23,045 bases of DNA from Pseudomonadota bacterium (GTDB lineage: Bacteria; Pseudomonadota; Alphaproteobacteria; Sphingomonadales; Sphingomonadaceae), in the NCBI GenBank assembly GCA_023386135.1, contig JAEWKG010000302.1, forward strand, positions 1-23,045, read 5' to 3'. Below the pieces are notes generated by a model, which saw only the letters and a program-made list of their open reading frames with translations, did no database searches and had not been told where the DNA came from. The position numbers were made by a program, and so were the translations under genes. Shown here one piece after another: positions 7,826-16,154 of this stretch (within the stretch, counting starts at the first letter, position 1; each line of letters starts with the position of its first letter).

Positions 7826-8649
7826 TCTTTCGCCGGACTGAGCGCGCGTGCGATCGCCGTGAATTCCGCGACGCTGAGCGTTTCCGCGCGGCGTTGAGGA
7901 TCGATGCCGACGCGGTCGAGCGCGTTCAGCCCGCCCGGCAGGCCCTTCAGGCTTTGGCGGAGCATCTTGCGGCGCTGGCCGAACGCGGCCTCGGTCAGCC
8001 GCTCCAATGTGCGCGCCGAAACCCCTTCCGGCATCGCGGCAGGCGTGAGGTGGACGACCGCGCTCATCACCTTGGGCGGCGGGGTGAAGGCGCTGCGATG
8101 GACCTTCATCGCCAGCTTTGCGGCCGAACGCCACTGCGCCGACACCGCTAGGCGGCCATAGGCGTCGCTGTCGGTGCTCGCGACGATACGCTGTGCGACC
8201 TCGAGCTGGAACATCAGCGTCAGGCTGGTCCACCTGGGCGGCCAATTCTCGCCGCCGAGCCAGCGCACCAGCAGCGCGGTGCCGACGTTGTAGGGCAGGT
8301 TGGCGACGACCGCGTAGGGCTCGCCCATCAGAGCGTCGTGATCGAGCTTGATCGCGTCTCCCTCGATCAATCGCAATCGGCCTGGGAAAGCCGTGTCGAG
8401 CTCGGCGAGGGCGGGGAGACAGCGTCGGTCCATCTCGATCGCCGTCACCCGCGCCCCGGCGCGCAGCAGTGCGCGGGTGAGTCCGCCGGGGCCTGGACCG
8501 ATCTCGAGCACGGCCTTGCCGTCTAGGTCGCCGGGGATCGCGGCAATGCGGTCGAGCAACTGCTCGTCGAACAGGAAATTCTGCCCCAGCGCCTTCGATG
8601 CGCTGAGACCGTGGCGGGCAATCACCTCGCGCAGCGGCGGTAGTGTCAT
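7822..8649 (-). CDS. rsmA: 16S rRNA (adenine-1518/1519-N6)-dimethyltransferase
   Basis: RsmA (KsgA) dimethylates two adjacent adenines in the 3'-terminal helix of 16S rRNA during small-subunit maturation. The 275-residue protein shows the family motifs in order: LGQNFLFD (21-28), the SAM-binding EIGPGPGGLT (49-58), the acidic EMD (72-74) that contacts the SAM ribose, and the catalytic NLPYN (117-121). The C-terminal part includes FTPPPKVMSAVVHL and FGQRRKMLRQSL, also typical. The ATG at 8647-8649 overlaps the pdxA stop as ATGA, so translation is probably coupled. It is the last gene of the lptD-surA-pdxA-rsmA operon, an order shared with many proteobacteria. Its stop codon overlaps that of the convergent rhodanese gene. 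Confidence 0.97.
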   Translation of the reverse strand: MTLPPLREVIARHGLSASKALGQNFLFDEQLLDRIAAIPGDLDGKAVLEIGPGPGGLTRALLRAGARVTAIEMDRRCLPALAELDTAFPGRLRLIEGDAIKLDHDALMGEPYAVVANLPYNVGTALLVRWLGGENWPPRWTSLTLMFQLEVAQRIVASTDSDAYGRLAVSAQWRSAAKLAMKVHRSAFTPPPKVMSAVVHLTPAAMPEGVSARTLERLTEAAFGQRRKMLRQSLKGLPGGLNALDRVGIDPQRRAETLSVAEFTAIARALSPAKD

Positions 8650-9668
8650 GCCGCCGCCCGCCGCGCGGCGCATTCGCCAGCCATGCGGATCGCGGCGATC
8701 GTCGCGCCCGCGCTCGCGTGTCCCGTCCCGGCGATGGCGAAGGCGGTGCCGTGGTCGGGGCTGGTGCGGACGATTGGCAGGCCGAGCGTGACGTTGACCC
8801 CGCTGTCGAAGTCGAGCGCCTTCAAAGGGATCAGCGCCTGATCGTGATACATGCACAGCGCGACATCGTAGTCCTCGCGCGCGTGCGGTGCGAACAGCGC
8901 GTCGGCGGGGTGCGGTCCGGTAACTGCAAGCCCATCGCCGCGCAAAGCCTCGATAGCGGGCGCGATGATCGATTGCTCTTCGTCTCCCATCCGGCCGTCT
9001 TCCCCGGCGTGAGGGTTGAGCCCGGCGACCGCGATGCGCGGGCGGGCGATGCCGAAGTCACGGGTGAGAGCCTCGGCCGCGATCCGCGCGCGGCGGCGAA
9101 TGAGGTCGAGCGAGATTGCGCCCGGTACCTTCGCCAGCGCGAGGTGGACGGTGAGCGGGATCGTCCGAAGCTGCGGACCTGCCAGCATCATCACCGCGTC
9201 CTGCGCCGTTACCCCGCAGGCGTGGGCGACGAATTCAGTCTGCCCCGGGAAGTGAAATCCCACCTCGGCAAGGCGTGCCTTGGCGATCGGGCCGGTGACC
9301 AGCGCCGCGGCCTCTCCCGCGAACACCGCCTGCGCCGCCTGTTCGAGCGACGCCAGCGCGATCGCCGCGCCGTCCTTGTCGGGCGCGCCGGGGGCGTAGA
9401 CGCCGTCGATCGGACCCAGGACCGGCAGCGCGCGTCCGAACACGTCGGTCGCTTCGCTCATCCGCGCGATCGGTTCGACTGGCACCTCCAGACCGCGCGA
9501 AGCCGCGGCGGCGGCGAGCAGGCGCACGCCGCCGACCACTGCGAACGCGGGCAGGCCGAACCGCGCGCGGTCGCACCACGCCTGCGCGATCAGCTCGGGA
9601 CCGACCCCGGCGGGATCGCCTAGCGAAACCGCCAGCGGCTGGATTGAAGGACTTCGCGCTTCGCTCAT
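8646..9668 (-). CDS. pdxA: 4-hydroxythreonine-4-phosphate dehydrogenase
   Basis: PdxA oxidises 4-phosphohydroxy-L-threonine with NAD in the DXP-dependent branch of pyridoxal 5'-phosphate synthesis. The 340-residue product has the N-terminal LAVSLGDPAGVGPEL motif and the three histidines expected to bind the divalent metal: His175 in LTVHLALAK, His220 in GLNPHAGEDG and His275 in CMYHDQALIP. The VTGPIAK and GQTEFVAHACG segments are also characteristic. The ATG at 9666-9668 fits the usual start. It lies 31 bases downstream of surA and overlaps rsmA by four bases. The short gaps on both sides place it inside the lptD-surA-pdxA-rsmA transcript. Confidence 0.97.
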   Translation of the reverse strand: MSEARSPSIQPLAVSLGDPAGVGPELIAQAWCDRARFGLPAFAVVGGVRLLAAAAASRGLEVPVEPIARMSEATDVFGRALPVLGPIDGVYAPGAPDKDGAAIALASLEQAAQAVFAGEAAALVTGPIAKARLAEVGFHFPGQTEFVAHACGVTAQDAVMMLAGPQLRTIPLTVHLALAKVPGAISLDLIRRRARIAAEALTRDFGIARPRIAVAGLNPHAGEDGRMGDEEQSIIAPAIEALRGDGLAVTGPHPADALFAPHAREDYDVALCMYHDQALIPLKALDFDSGVNVTLGLPIVRTSPDHGTAFAIAGTGHASAGATIAAIRMAGECAARRAAA

Positions 9669-9699
9669 CCCCGCGTCAGGGCGAGCGAAGCGGGCAAAG

Positions 9700-11040
9700 T
9701 CAATTGTATTCGATGGTCGCGTCGTTGCGCAGGTCGCGCAAGTAGCGTTGCGCGCGCTTGTTGATGCGATCGTCCTCGAGCTGCGACATCAGCTGGTCGA
9801 AGCTCGGCGTGTCCGCCGTTTGCGGATCGTCGCGGCCGCACAGCATCAGCACGCTCACGCCGTCCTGCGCCGAGCCGAACGGAGGAGTGGTCTGGCCGAT
9901 CTGCAGGTCCGCGAGAAGCGGCTGGAGCTGCTCGGGGAGCGAGCGGAGCACGATGCCGTCGTTCGCCGCGACCTCCGCGCCGATCGCCGCCGCGCCTCGC
10001 TCTGCATCGCCGCATCCCTTCATCCCCTGCACCGCGGTGGTGAAGGTGGCGAGGTGCGCCTTGGCGTCCGCTTCGGTAATGCCGGCCGGGAACTTCATTG
10101 AAATCTGCTTCAGGCTGAGCACCGCATCGCGCGGGTCGGCGGTCAGGATAGCCTTCTTGTCGATCAGCAGCAGGATCGAATAGCCGCCCGAGTTTTCGAT
10201 CGGTCCGACCAGCTGGCCCGGCTGCATCTGCCGCGCTGCCGCGGCGAGTTCGACCGGCAGCATCTCCAGCCGCACGAAACCGAGGTCGCCGCCCGCAGCC
10301 GCCGTGGACGATTCCGAATACTGGCGTGCGTAACCCAGGAAGCTGCCGCCCTGCTTCAGCTGCTCGACGATCTTGCCGATGTTCGCCAGCACCTGGTCCT
10401 TGGTCTCGGGCGTCGAAGCGAGCCAGATTTCGCCGAGGCGGTATTCCTCGGTGCCACGGCTCGCTTCGAGCCGGGCCATCATCTCATTGACCTCTTCGGC
10501 CGAGACGTTGACGAACGGCGACACGTTACGCCGCAGCAGCTTCTGCCACGCCGCTTCGCCCTCGATCTGGCGCTTCAGCGATGCCGGCGAGGAGCCGATC
10601 CTGGTCAGGTAGGCGTCCATCGCCCCGACATCCTGGCCGAAGTTCTGCGCCGCGACACGGGCGTAGGTCTGGTCGATCTCGGCCGGAGTGACCTCGATCT
10701 CCTCGCGCTTTGCCGCCTGGATCTGCAGCGTCTCGTCGATCAGGTTGCGCAGCACCTGCGTGCGCAGGCGGTCCATCTCTTCGGGCGCGACCTGGTTCTT
10801 CGACGCGGCCACCAGCAGCGCGACGCGCTGGTCGACGTCGGTGCCGGTGATGATCTGGCCGTTGACCACCGCGGTGGGCTTGCGGACGTTGGGATCGCTC
10901 TTGCCAAGGATCTTCACGTCGTCGGGAATGTCGAGTCCGGTCGCGCCGGTAGCGTCCTGCGCGGCCACCGCGATCGGCGATGCCACGAGCGAAAACGCGG
11001 CGAGGCCGCACAGCAGTCTGGATACGGTCGGTTGAATCAC
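9700..11040 (-). CDS. surA: SurA-like periplasmic chaperone / parvulin-type peptidyl-prolyl isomerase
   Basis: SurA escorts outer-membrane proteins, including LptD, through the periplasm. The 446-residue precursor has a signal peptide (hydrophobic CGLAAFSLVASPIAVAA, likely cleaved near AAAQ at about residue 28). A SurA N-terminal domain follows (about 55-190; AVVNGQIITGTDVDQRV and LIDETLQIQAAK). One recognisable parvulin domain spans about 200-297 (EYRLGEIWL, FLGYARQYSESSTAAAGGDLGFV, GGYSILLL). The region after about 300 would match a second, degenerate domain, and it contains two cysteines (KGCGDAE, LMLCGRD). The start is a GTG at 11038-11040 with only weak ribosome-binding sequence. It follows lptD after 141 bases and precedes pdxA by 31 bases. 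Confidence 0.93.
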   Translation of the reverse strand: MIQPTVSRLLCGLAAFSLVASPIAVAAQDATGATGLDIPDDVKILGKSDPNVRKPTAVVNGQIITGTDVDQRVALLVAASKNQVAPEEMDRLRTQVLRNLIDETLQIQAAKREEIEVTPAEIDQTYARVAAQNFGQDVGAMDAYLTRIGSSPASLKRQIEGEAAWQKLLRRNVSPFVNVSAEEVNEMMARLEASRGTEEYRLGEIWLASTPETKDQVLANIGKIVEQLKQGGSFLGYARQYSESSTAAAGGDLGFVRLEMLPVELAAAARQMQPGQLVGPIENSGGYSILLLIDKKAILTADPRDAVLSLKQISMKFPAGITEADAKAHLATFTTAVQGMKGCGDAERGAAAIGAEVAANDGIVLRSLPEQLQPLLADLQIGQTTPPFGSAQDGVSVLMLCGRDDPQTADTPSFDQLMSQLEDDRINKRAQRYLRDLRNDATIEYN

Positions 11041-11181
11041 ACTTGTGTTCCGTCTTGGCGAAAGCGCCGTCCGCGCCCCCTCTTCAGCGCGGGCAATTGC
11101 CGCCGAGCGGCTTAACCCTAGCTGAGTGCGCGGGGCGGATAGCGCGTTTGCAAGGGCCTGCCAACGGCCCGCGAGAGGCTG

Positions 11182-13536
11182 TTACCGGAAGCCGAGATTG
11201 CGCAGCGCGAAATAGACCTGGAAGGTGTTGCCCTTCTTGGCATCGCCCTGGTCGAGATAGTCGCGCCGCCAGGTCACGCCCATCTCCAGGCAGTCGTCGC
11301 GGTAGGCAACCCCGAGGCGGGTGCGGATGGGATCGAAGCCGTCGGCATTGAACGAGGGGTCTTCCTCCCGGTCGGTAAGGTTGAATACCCCGGCGCCGAA
11401 CACCGACCAGAACTTGGCGAACGCGACCCGGCCGGCGAGACGGAGTTCCTCGCGGTCGCGCAGGTCCTCGATGGTTGGCGAAATATCGCGGTTGAGGCGC
11501 AGGTAGCCGATCTCGGCGTAGGTCTTGGTCGAACCGATGGTGGCGTCGATCTCGTTGCGGCGGACCGCGAAGTTGTCCTTGTCGAGCCGGAAGCGGTGAG
11601 TCAGCTTGACGAAATCCTTGTAGCGGATGTCGGTCCGGCCGACGAAGTCCGATACCCGCTCCGACAAGCCAGTCCCGTCGGGCAAGATGGTGGCGCGGTT
11701 GTTGAGGCGCACCGACTGCCCGATGGTGGTGCTGATCCGCCAGTTCGGGCGCGAATACTCCCAGTCCGCGCCATAGGTGATGCGCGGCCCGTCCTCGACC
11801 CGGTCGTAGCCCGGGAAGCGATTCAGCGCGAAGAGGTTGGAATCCTCAAGATCGATCGCTCGCGAATCCTCGTTGGGCACCGCGAGGTTCTTGAGCGTGG
11901 GGCTGAGCACCACCTGCACGCGCGGGGTCAGCACTTGCGTGCCGCCGAACAGGGCGCCGACCAGCGGCCATTCGACATCGGCTGCGACCAGCCCGATGGC
12001 GCGCGTCTCCCACCCGGGATTGCCGCGATAGACCGCGGTCGCGGTGAGGCCGTTCTCGTCCGAGTGGTAAACGTCGCCGCGCGCGAGGGCGGTAAGCGTG
12101 ACCATCTGCCCCCACCCGGTGATCCTGCGCAGGTCCCATCGCGCCCCGGCGATCGCGCGCTGGGTGTCCTGTCCGTCGGCGCGGGTCAGCGCCAGGGTGT
12201 TGGCCATCAGCTCGATCTTGCCGCCGAACAGCGGATCGTCGATCCGGCGGCGGTAATCGATGAGCGGCAGCGCGACCGGCACCTGGCCCTGGTCGACCCC
12301 CAGCCGCAGCGTCTGTGTCGCGAAGCCCGAGACGGCGAGGTAGGAATCGTCGTCGATCCGCTCGAGCTCGAACATCGAGCGCAGGCGGTCGTCGCGGCTG
12401 ATGTCGTAGCGACGCAGGAACGTCCGATCGGTCGCGCGGCGGACCGAGAAGTTGAGGCTCCAGTTCGGATTGAACTGGTAGCGGCCGTTGGCGAAGACAT
12501 AGCCGCGGAACTCGTCCTCGGGGACCAGCATGCCCGACGGATCGAGGCGCTGGCTGTACGTGGCGTAGCCGGTGACCTGGTACGCGCCCTTGTCCATCAG
12601 GTGCCGCCACTGGCCGCTCACCATCGGCGGCGCGTCGGTGAAGGCATAGGCGCTGAGGGTCAGGTCCTTGTTGGGCGCGAGATTCCAGTAATAACTGCCG
12701 CCGACTTCGAACCCGTTGTTGCGCGAGAACTGCAGCTCGGGGACGAGGAAGCCCGAGACCGGCTTGCCATCGGTGCGGATGGAGAGGCCGGGCAGCGGAA
12801 TCAGCCGCGCGCCGAACAGTTCGAGGAACGCGCCGTTGAAGCGCACCCGGTTGTCCTTGGGCGAATAGACCACGCGATCGGCGGTGATCCGCCAGCTCGG
12901 CTCGCGCGGGCAGCCGGTGGAGGTGACGACCTCGCACCCGGTATAGGCGGCGCGGGTCAGCTCGATCGTGCCGTCGGACTGGCGCGTGCCGCGCGCCGCG
13001 GCGAGGCGGCCGCCTTCGCGCAGGGCGAGCAGCAGATCCTCCATCGCGCCCGCTTCGAACTCGTCGGTCAGCTCGATCCGGCTGGTGTAGAGCTGGTTGC
13101 CGTTCTCGTCGACGAAGCGGACGTTGCCGCTGCCGACGATCTGCCCGGTGGTGCGGTTCCATACCACTTCGTCGGCCCGCACCGACTTGTCGGCGCTGCG
13201 CAGCACCACGTTGCCCGAGGCAGTAACGGTGTCGGCATTGTTGTCGTAGGCGACCGAGTTGGCCTCGAAATTGATCTGCCGGTCGCTTGCGGGCGCGACC
13301 GGGGCACCCGTCGGGTCGAGCGGCGGCAGCGGGGTGGAGAGCAACGGCGGCTCGCCTGTCGGGTCGCCACTCGGCGTCCCCTGGGGCTGCTCCACGCTGC
13401 CCATGCCCTGTGCGCCGCCATCCTGCGCCAACGTGGGTGCGGCGGCGATCGACAAGGCCAGCGCAAGCGCGCTCGCGGCCCACCTGGACAAGCGACGAAA
13501 GGAGGCTTGCTGCGAACCGTTGGGGGCGGGGAGCAT
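11182..13536 (-). CDS. lptD: LPS-assembly protein LptD
   Basis: LptD is the outer-membrane beta-barrel that, with the lipoprotein LptE, inserts lipopolysaccharide into the outer leaflet. The 784-residue precursor has a basic N-terminus and a hydrophobic signal (AASALALALSIAAAPTLAQ, cleaved at about 38). A Gly/Pro-rich linker (39-84) precedes an OstA/LptA-like jellyroll domain at about 86-200 (INFEANSVAYDNNADTVTAS). The long barrel domain ends in an aromatic/Arg strand (VYFALRNLGFR). I chose the ATG at 13534-13536. Upstream in-frame starts would add 52 residues without signal character and run into pepA. Mature cysteines are few: Cys201, Cys209 and Cys749. It heads the operon with surA, pdxA and rsmA and is divergent from pepA. 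Confidence 0.95.
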   Translation of the reverse strand: MLPAPNGSQQASFRRLSRWAASALALALSIAAAPTLAQDGGAQGMGSVEQPQGTPSGDPTGEPPLLSTPLPPLDPTGAPVAPASDRQINFEANSVAYDNNADTVTASGNVVLRSADKSVRADEVVWNRTTGQIVGSGNVRFVDENGNQLYTSRIELTDEFEAGAMEDLLLALREGGRLAAARGTRQSDGTIELTRAAYTGCEVVTSTGCPREPSWRITADRVVYSPKDNRVRFNGAFLELFGARLIPLPGLSIRTDGKPVSGFLVPELQFSRNNGFEVGGSYYWNLAPNKDLTLSAYAFTDAPPMVSGQWRHLMDKGAYQVTGYATYSQRLDPSGMLVPEDEFRGYVFANGRYQFNPNWSLNFSVRRATDRTFLRRYDISRDDRLRSMFELERIDDDSYLAVSGFATQTLRLGVDQGQVPVALPLIDYRRRIDDPLFGGKIELMANTLALTRADGQDTQRAIAGARWDLRRITGWGQMVTLTALARGDVYHSDENGLTATAVYRGNPGWETRAIGLVAADVEWPLVGALFGGTQVLTPRVQVVLSPTLKNLAVPNEDSRAIDLEDSNLFALNRFPGYDRVEDGPRITYGADWEYSRPNWRISTTIGQSVRLNNRATILPDGTGLSERVSDFVGRTDIRYKDFVKLTHRFRLDKDNFAVRRNEIDATIGSTKTYAEIGYLRLNRDISPTIEDLRDREELRLAGRVAFAKFWSVFGAGVFNLTDREEDPSFNADGFDPIRTRLGVAYRDDCLEMGVTWRRDYLDQGDAKKGNTFQVYFALRNLGFR

Positions 13537-13579
13537 CGCTTGCCTATCGCAGCACTGCCGCCTAATCGCAATCGCCAAC

Positions 13580-13606
13580 GCCGCCGGTTTGCCAACCGTT
13601 TGCGGC
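13580..13606. repeat. Bulged inverted repeat between lptD and pepA
   Basis: GCCGC (13580-13584) pairs with GCGGC (13602-13606), and directly inside it CGGTT (13585-13589) pairs with AACCG (13594-13598) around a TGCC loop, with three unpaired T on the right side. It sits in the 94-base divergent control region, 24 bases before the pepA ATG. As plus-strand RNA it is followed by AAAAAG rather than T, so it is not an intrinsic terminator. A leader structure or operator is possible. Confidence 0.4.
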
Positions 13607-13630
13607 AAAAAGAAATGTCCGGAGTTTTGC

Positions 13631-15085
13631 ATGAACGTCGAATTCGCTGCCGCCGTCCCCGTCGGAACCCAGATCGTCGCCCGCATCGTCAATCAGGGCG
13701 TGCTGCCCGACGGGCTCGAACCGACGCTGGCGCACGGGGCGGAGGCGGCGCGCTTCAAGGGCAAGGCCGGGCAGGTGTTCGACGGGTTCGCCCAGCGTGG
13801 AGGCGCGGTGGTGCGCGTGGCGCTCGCCGGCGCGGGTGAGCCGGGCGATGAGGGCCGCCTCGCCAACCTCGAGAAGGCCGGCGGCGCGCTCGCCGCGAAG
13901 TACGCGGCGTCGGGTGCAGACTCGATCGCGCTCGAGGCCGTTGGTTTGTCGCCGGAGGAACTCGCGGCAGTGCTCACCGGCCTGCGCCTGCGCGCCTGGC
14001 GCTACGACCGCTACCGCACGCGGATGAAGGACGAGCAGAAGATCACCTTGGGCAAGGCGGTGGTCGTCGGCGCGGGCGACGGGTGCGAGCAGGCATGGTC
14101 CGACGCGACCGCGCTGGCCGAAGGCGTCGAATTCACCCGCGTGCTGGTCACCGAGCCGGCCAATATCATCTATCCCGAAAGCTTCGTCGAGCGGTGCCGC
14201 GAACGCTATAAGGGCACCGGCCTCGAGATCACCGTGCTCGGTGTCGAGGAGATGACGCAGTTCGGTATGGGCGCTCTGCTTGGCGTCGGGCAAGGCTCCG
14301 ACCGTCCGTCGCGGCTGCTGGCGGTCAAGTGGAACGGCGGCGAGAAGGGCGCGCGGCCGATGGCGTTCGTCGGCAAGGGCGTGACCTTCGACACCGGCGG
14401 CATCTCGATCAAGCCGGGACCCGGCATGGGCGACATGAAGTGGGACATGGGCGGCGCCGGCGCGGTCGCGGGCGCGATGCTGACCATCGCGCTGCGCAAG
14501 GCCAAGGCCAACGTCGTCGGCGTCATGGGCCTCGTCGAGAACATGCCCGACGGCAAGGCCATGCGCCCCGGCGACGTGGTCACCACCATGAGCGGGCAGA
14601 CGGTCGAGGTGCTCAACACCGACGCGGAAGGGCGGCTGGTCCTCGCCGACGCGATCACCTGGGTGCAGAAGGAGCACGACCCGGTCGCGATCGTCGATCT
14701 CGCCACTCTGACCGGCGCGATGCTGATCAGCCTCGGCTTCGAGCAGGGCGGGCTGTTTTCCAACGTCGATACGCTGGCAGACGCGGTGCTGGCGGCGGGG
14801 CGCAAGAGCGGCGACAAGCTGTGGCGTATGCCGATGGGCCCGGCTTACGACAAGCTGATCGATTCCCCCATCGCCGACATGCAGAACATCGGCCCGCGCG
14901 AAGGGGGCTCGATCACCGCGGCGCAGTTCATCCAGCGCTTCGTCGACAAGGGTCGGCCGTGGGCGCACTGCGACATCGCCGGTATGGTCTGGGCGGCCAA
15001 GCCCGGCGCGACTTGGGACAAGGGCGCGACCGGCTTCGGCGTGCGACTGATCGACCGCTACGTCCGCGACGTGCTGGAGGCGTAA
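13631..15085 (+). CDS. pepA: Leucyl aminopeptidase (M17 family)
   Basis: This is a cytoplasmic di-metal aminopeptidase that removes N-terminal residues from peptides; PepA of E. coli also binds DNA, which cannot be judged here. The 484-residue product is of normal family length. The C-terminal catalytic domain shows Lys249 and Asp254 in VGKGVTFDTGG, Lys261 in SIKPG, Asp272 in KWDMGGAG, and the M17 signature NTDAEGRL (329-336) with Asp331, Glu333 and the catalytic Arg335. The N-terminal domain (about 1-165) is more variable. The ATG at 13631 has GGAG 6 bases upstream, so the longer open frame back to 13259 is antisense to lptD and not used. It begins the pepA-holC-ndk cluster. The stop codon lies in the loop of a hairpin. 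Confidence 0.97.
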   Translation: MNVEFAAAVPVGTQIVARIVNQGVLPDGLEPTLAHGAEAARFKGKAGQVFDGFAQRGGAVVRVALAGAGEPGDEGRLANLEKAGGALAAKYAASGADSIALEAVGLSPEELAAVLTGLRLRAWRYDRYRTRMKDEQKITLGKAVVVGAGDGCEQAWSDATALAEGVEFTRVLVTEPANIIYPESFVERCRERYKGTGLEITVLGVEEMTQFGMGALLGVGQGSDRPSRLLAVKWNGGEKGARPMAFVGKGVTFDTGGISIKPGPGMGDMKWDMGGAGAVAGAMLTIALRKAKANVVGVMGLVENMPDGKAMRPGDVVTTMSGQTVEVLNTDAEGRLVLADAITWVQKEHDPVAIVDLATLTGAMLISLGFEQGGLFSNVDTLADAVLAAGRKSGDKLWRMPMGPAYDKLIDSPIADMQNIGPREGGSITAAQFIQRFVDKGRPWAHCDIAGMVWAAKPGATWDKGATGFGVRLIDRYVRDVLEA

Positions 15086-15095
15086 CGCCTCTGGC
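15073..15095 (+). repeat. Hairpin with the pepA stop codon as its loop
   Basis: GCTGGAGGCG (15073-15082) pairs over ten positions (two G-U wobbles) with CGCCTCTGGC (15086-15095). The three-base loop is exactly the pepA TAA stop. The six loop-proximal pairs are all Watson-Crick. No T-run follows. It lies 33 bases before the holC ATG and could act as a 3' boundary or attenuator, or be fortuitous. Confidence 0.5.
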
Positions 15096-15128
15096 CTCAA
15101 GTAGTAAAGCGATAGGCCGCAAGGACCA

Positions 15129-15566
15129 ATGCAGGTCGATTTCTGGCAATACTCGCAGGGGCCGGTCGAGCGCATCGTCGCAATGATCGCCGAGCGAGTA
15201 GTGGCGGCTGGCGATCGCCTGCTGGTGGTCGATCAGGACGCGGACCGGCGTGCCGCCACCAGCGGTGCGTTGTGGGAAGCCAAGCCCGAGCGCTTTCTCG
15301 CCAATGGCGACGCCGCCGCTCCTCACGCCGCGCGCCAGCCCATCCTGCTGTCCGCCGAGTGCGAACCGGCAAATGGGGCCAAAATCGCCGTGTTCGCCGA
15401 CGGCGAGTGGCGCGATCCGGGCTCGGCCTTCGAGCGCGTCATCCTGCTGTTCGGCGAAGCGCAGGCGGCGCCCGCGCGCGCTGTCTGGCGCCAGTTCGAC
15501 GGGCGCGAGGACGTCACGCGCGGATACTTCGCGCAGGACGACGGCAAGTGGGTCAAGCGGCTGTGA
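15129..15566 (+). CDS. holC: DNA polymerase III chi subunit
   Basis: HolC (chi) links the clamp-loader complex to single-stranded-DNA-binding protein at the replication fork. The 145-residue protein starts with the family-typical VDFWQY and shows RLLVVDQDADRRAATSGALW (a deoxyribohydrolase-like fold segment), FLANGDA, QPILLSAECEP, a RVILLFGEA strand and a C-terminal WRQFDGREDVTRGYFAQDDGKW that is characteristic of alphaproteobacterial chi. The ATG at 15129 has AAGGA only 3 bases upstream. The gene sits 43 bases after pepA and 75 bases before ndk. The pepA-holC order is common in proteobacteria and supports the call. Confidence 0.93.
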   Translation: MQVDFWQYSQGPVERIVAMIAERVVAAGDRLLVVDQDADRRAATSGALWEAKPERFLANGDAAAPHAARQPILLSAECEPANGAKIAVFADGEWRDPGSAFERVILLFGEAQAAPARAVWRQFDGREDVTRGYFAQDDGKWVKRL

Positions 15567-15641
15567 GCCTTGCGCAGCCCACGGCCCGCCGCTAGGGGCG
15601 CGCGCAACTCCCCACCATCCGTATTGCAAGGACGATTTCCC

Positions 15642-16064
15642 ATGGCGGTTACCCGCACCTTTTCGATCATCAAGCCCGATGCCACCCGCCGCAACCTGAC
15701 CGGCGCGGTCACCAAGATGCTCGAGGAGGCCGGCCTGCGCGTCGTCGCGTCGAAGCGCATCCACATGACCCGCGAGCAGGCCGAGGGCTTCTACGCCGTC
15801 CACAGCGAGCGCCCCTTCTTCGGCGAACTGTGCGACTTCATGACCAGCGGTCCGGTGGTGGTGCAGGTGCTCGAAGGCGAGGACGCCGTGAAGCGCAACC
15901 GCGACATCATGGGCGCGACCAACCCGGCGAACGCCGACGAGGGTACGATCCGCAAGACGCTCGCCGAGAGCATCGAGGCCAACACGGTTCACGGTTCCGA
16001 CAGCGACGAAAATGCCAAGATTGAGATCGATTACTTCTTCAAGCCCGAAGAAATCGTCGGCTAA
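15642..16064 (+). CDS. ndk: Nucleoside diphosphate kinase
   Basis: Ndk moves the gamma-phosphate of ATP onto other nucleoside diphosphates through a phosphohistidine, balancing NTP and dNTP pools in the cytoplasm. The 140-residue length is standard. It begins with RTFSIIKPDATRRN, where Lys11 contacts phosphate, and contains SERPFFGELCDFMTSGP, MGATNPANADEGTIR and the active-site NTVHGSDS with His117. The C-terminus IDYFFKPEEIVG is typical of proteobacterial enzymes. The ATG at 15642 has AAGGA 9 bases upstream. It follows holC by 75 bases. An inverted repeat at 16072-16104 directly after the gene probably marks its 3' end. Confidence 0.98.
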   Translation: MAVTRTFSIIKPDATRRNLTGAVTKMLEEAGLRVVASKRIHMTREQAEGFYAVHSERPFFGELCDFMTSGPVVVQVLEGEDAVKRNRDIMGATNPANADEGTIRKTLAESIEANTVHGSDSDENAKIEIDYFFKPEEIVG

Positions 16065-16071
16065 TCCAGCC

Positions 16072-16104
16072 CGGCGGGGGGCGTGAAGGCGCGCTTCCCC
16101 GCCG
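16072..16104 (+). terminator. Hairpin after ndk, probable transcription terminator
   Basis: CGGCGGGG (16072-16079) pairs perfectly with CCCCGCCG (16097-16104). Inside, GCG (16081-16083) can pair with CGC (16092-16094), leaving an 8-base loop. It begins 7 bases after the ndk stop. The downstream sequence (ATTAGCAAATG) lacks a T-run, so termination may be Rho-assisted or only partial. Confidence 0.5.
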
Positions 16105-16154
16105 ATTAGCAAATGAGAGAGTTCGCGACCGGCATTTCGTGCTAGGCCGCTGAA

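Noticed and set aside
11154..11170. GGGCC/GGCCC short inverted repeat just beyond the lptD stop
   Set aside because: Only five base pairs with a seven-base loop and no T-run; expected by chance in GC-rich spacers. lptD and surA are probably co-transcribed.
11596..13839. Very long open frame (747 codons) on the plus strand opposite lptD
   Set aside because: It is the antisense shadow of the well-supported lptD gene; its product is Arg/Gly/Ala-rich with no domains. Long antisense frames are expected at this GC content.
13562..15175. Open frame of 537 codons opposite pepA
   Set aside because: Antisense shadow of pepA, which has clear M17 motifs; no ribosome-binding site or recognisable family in the shadow.
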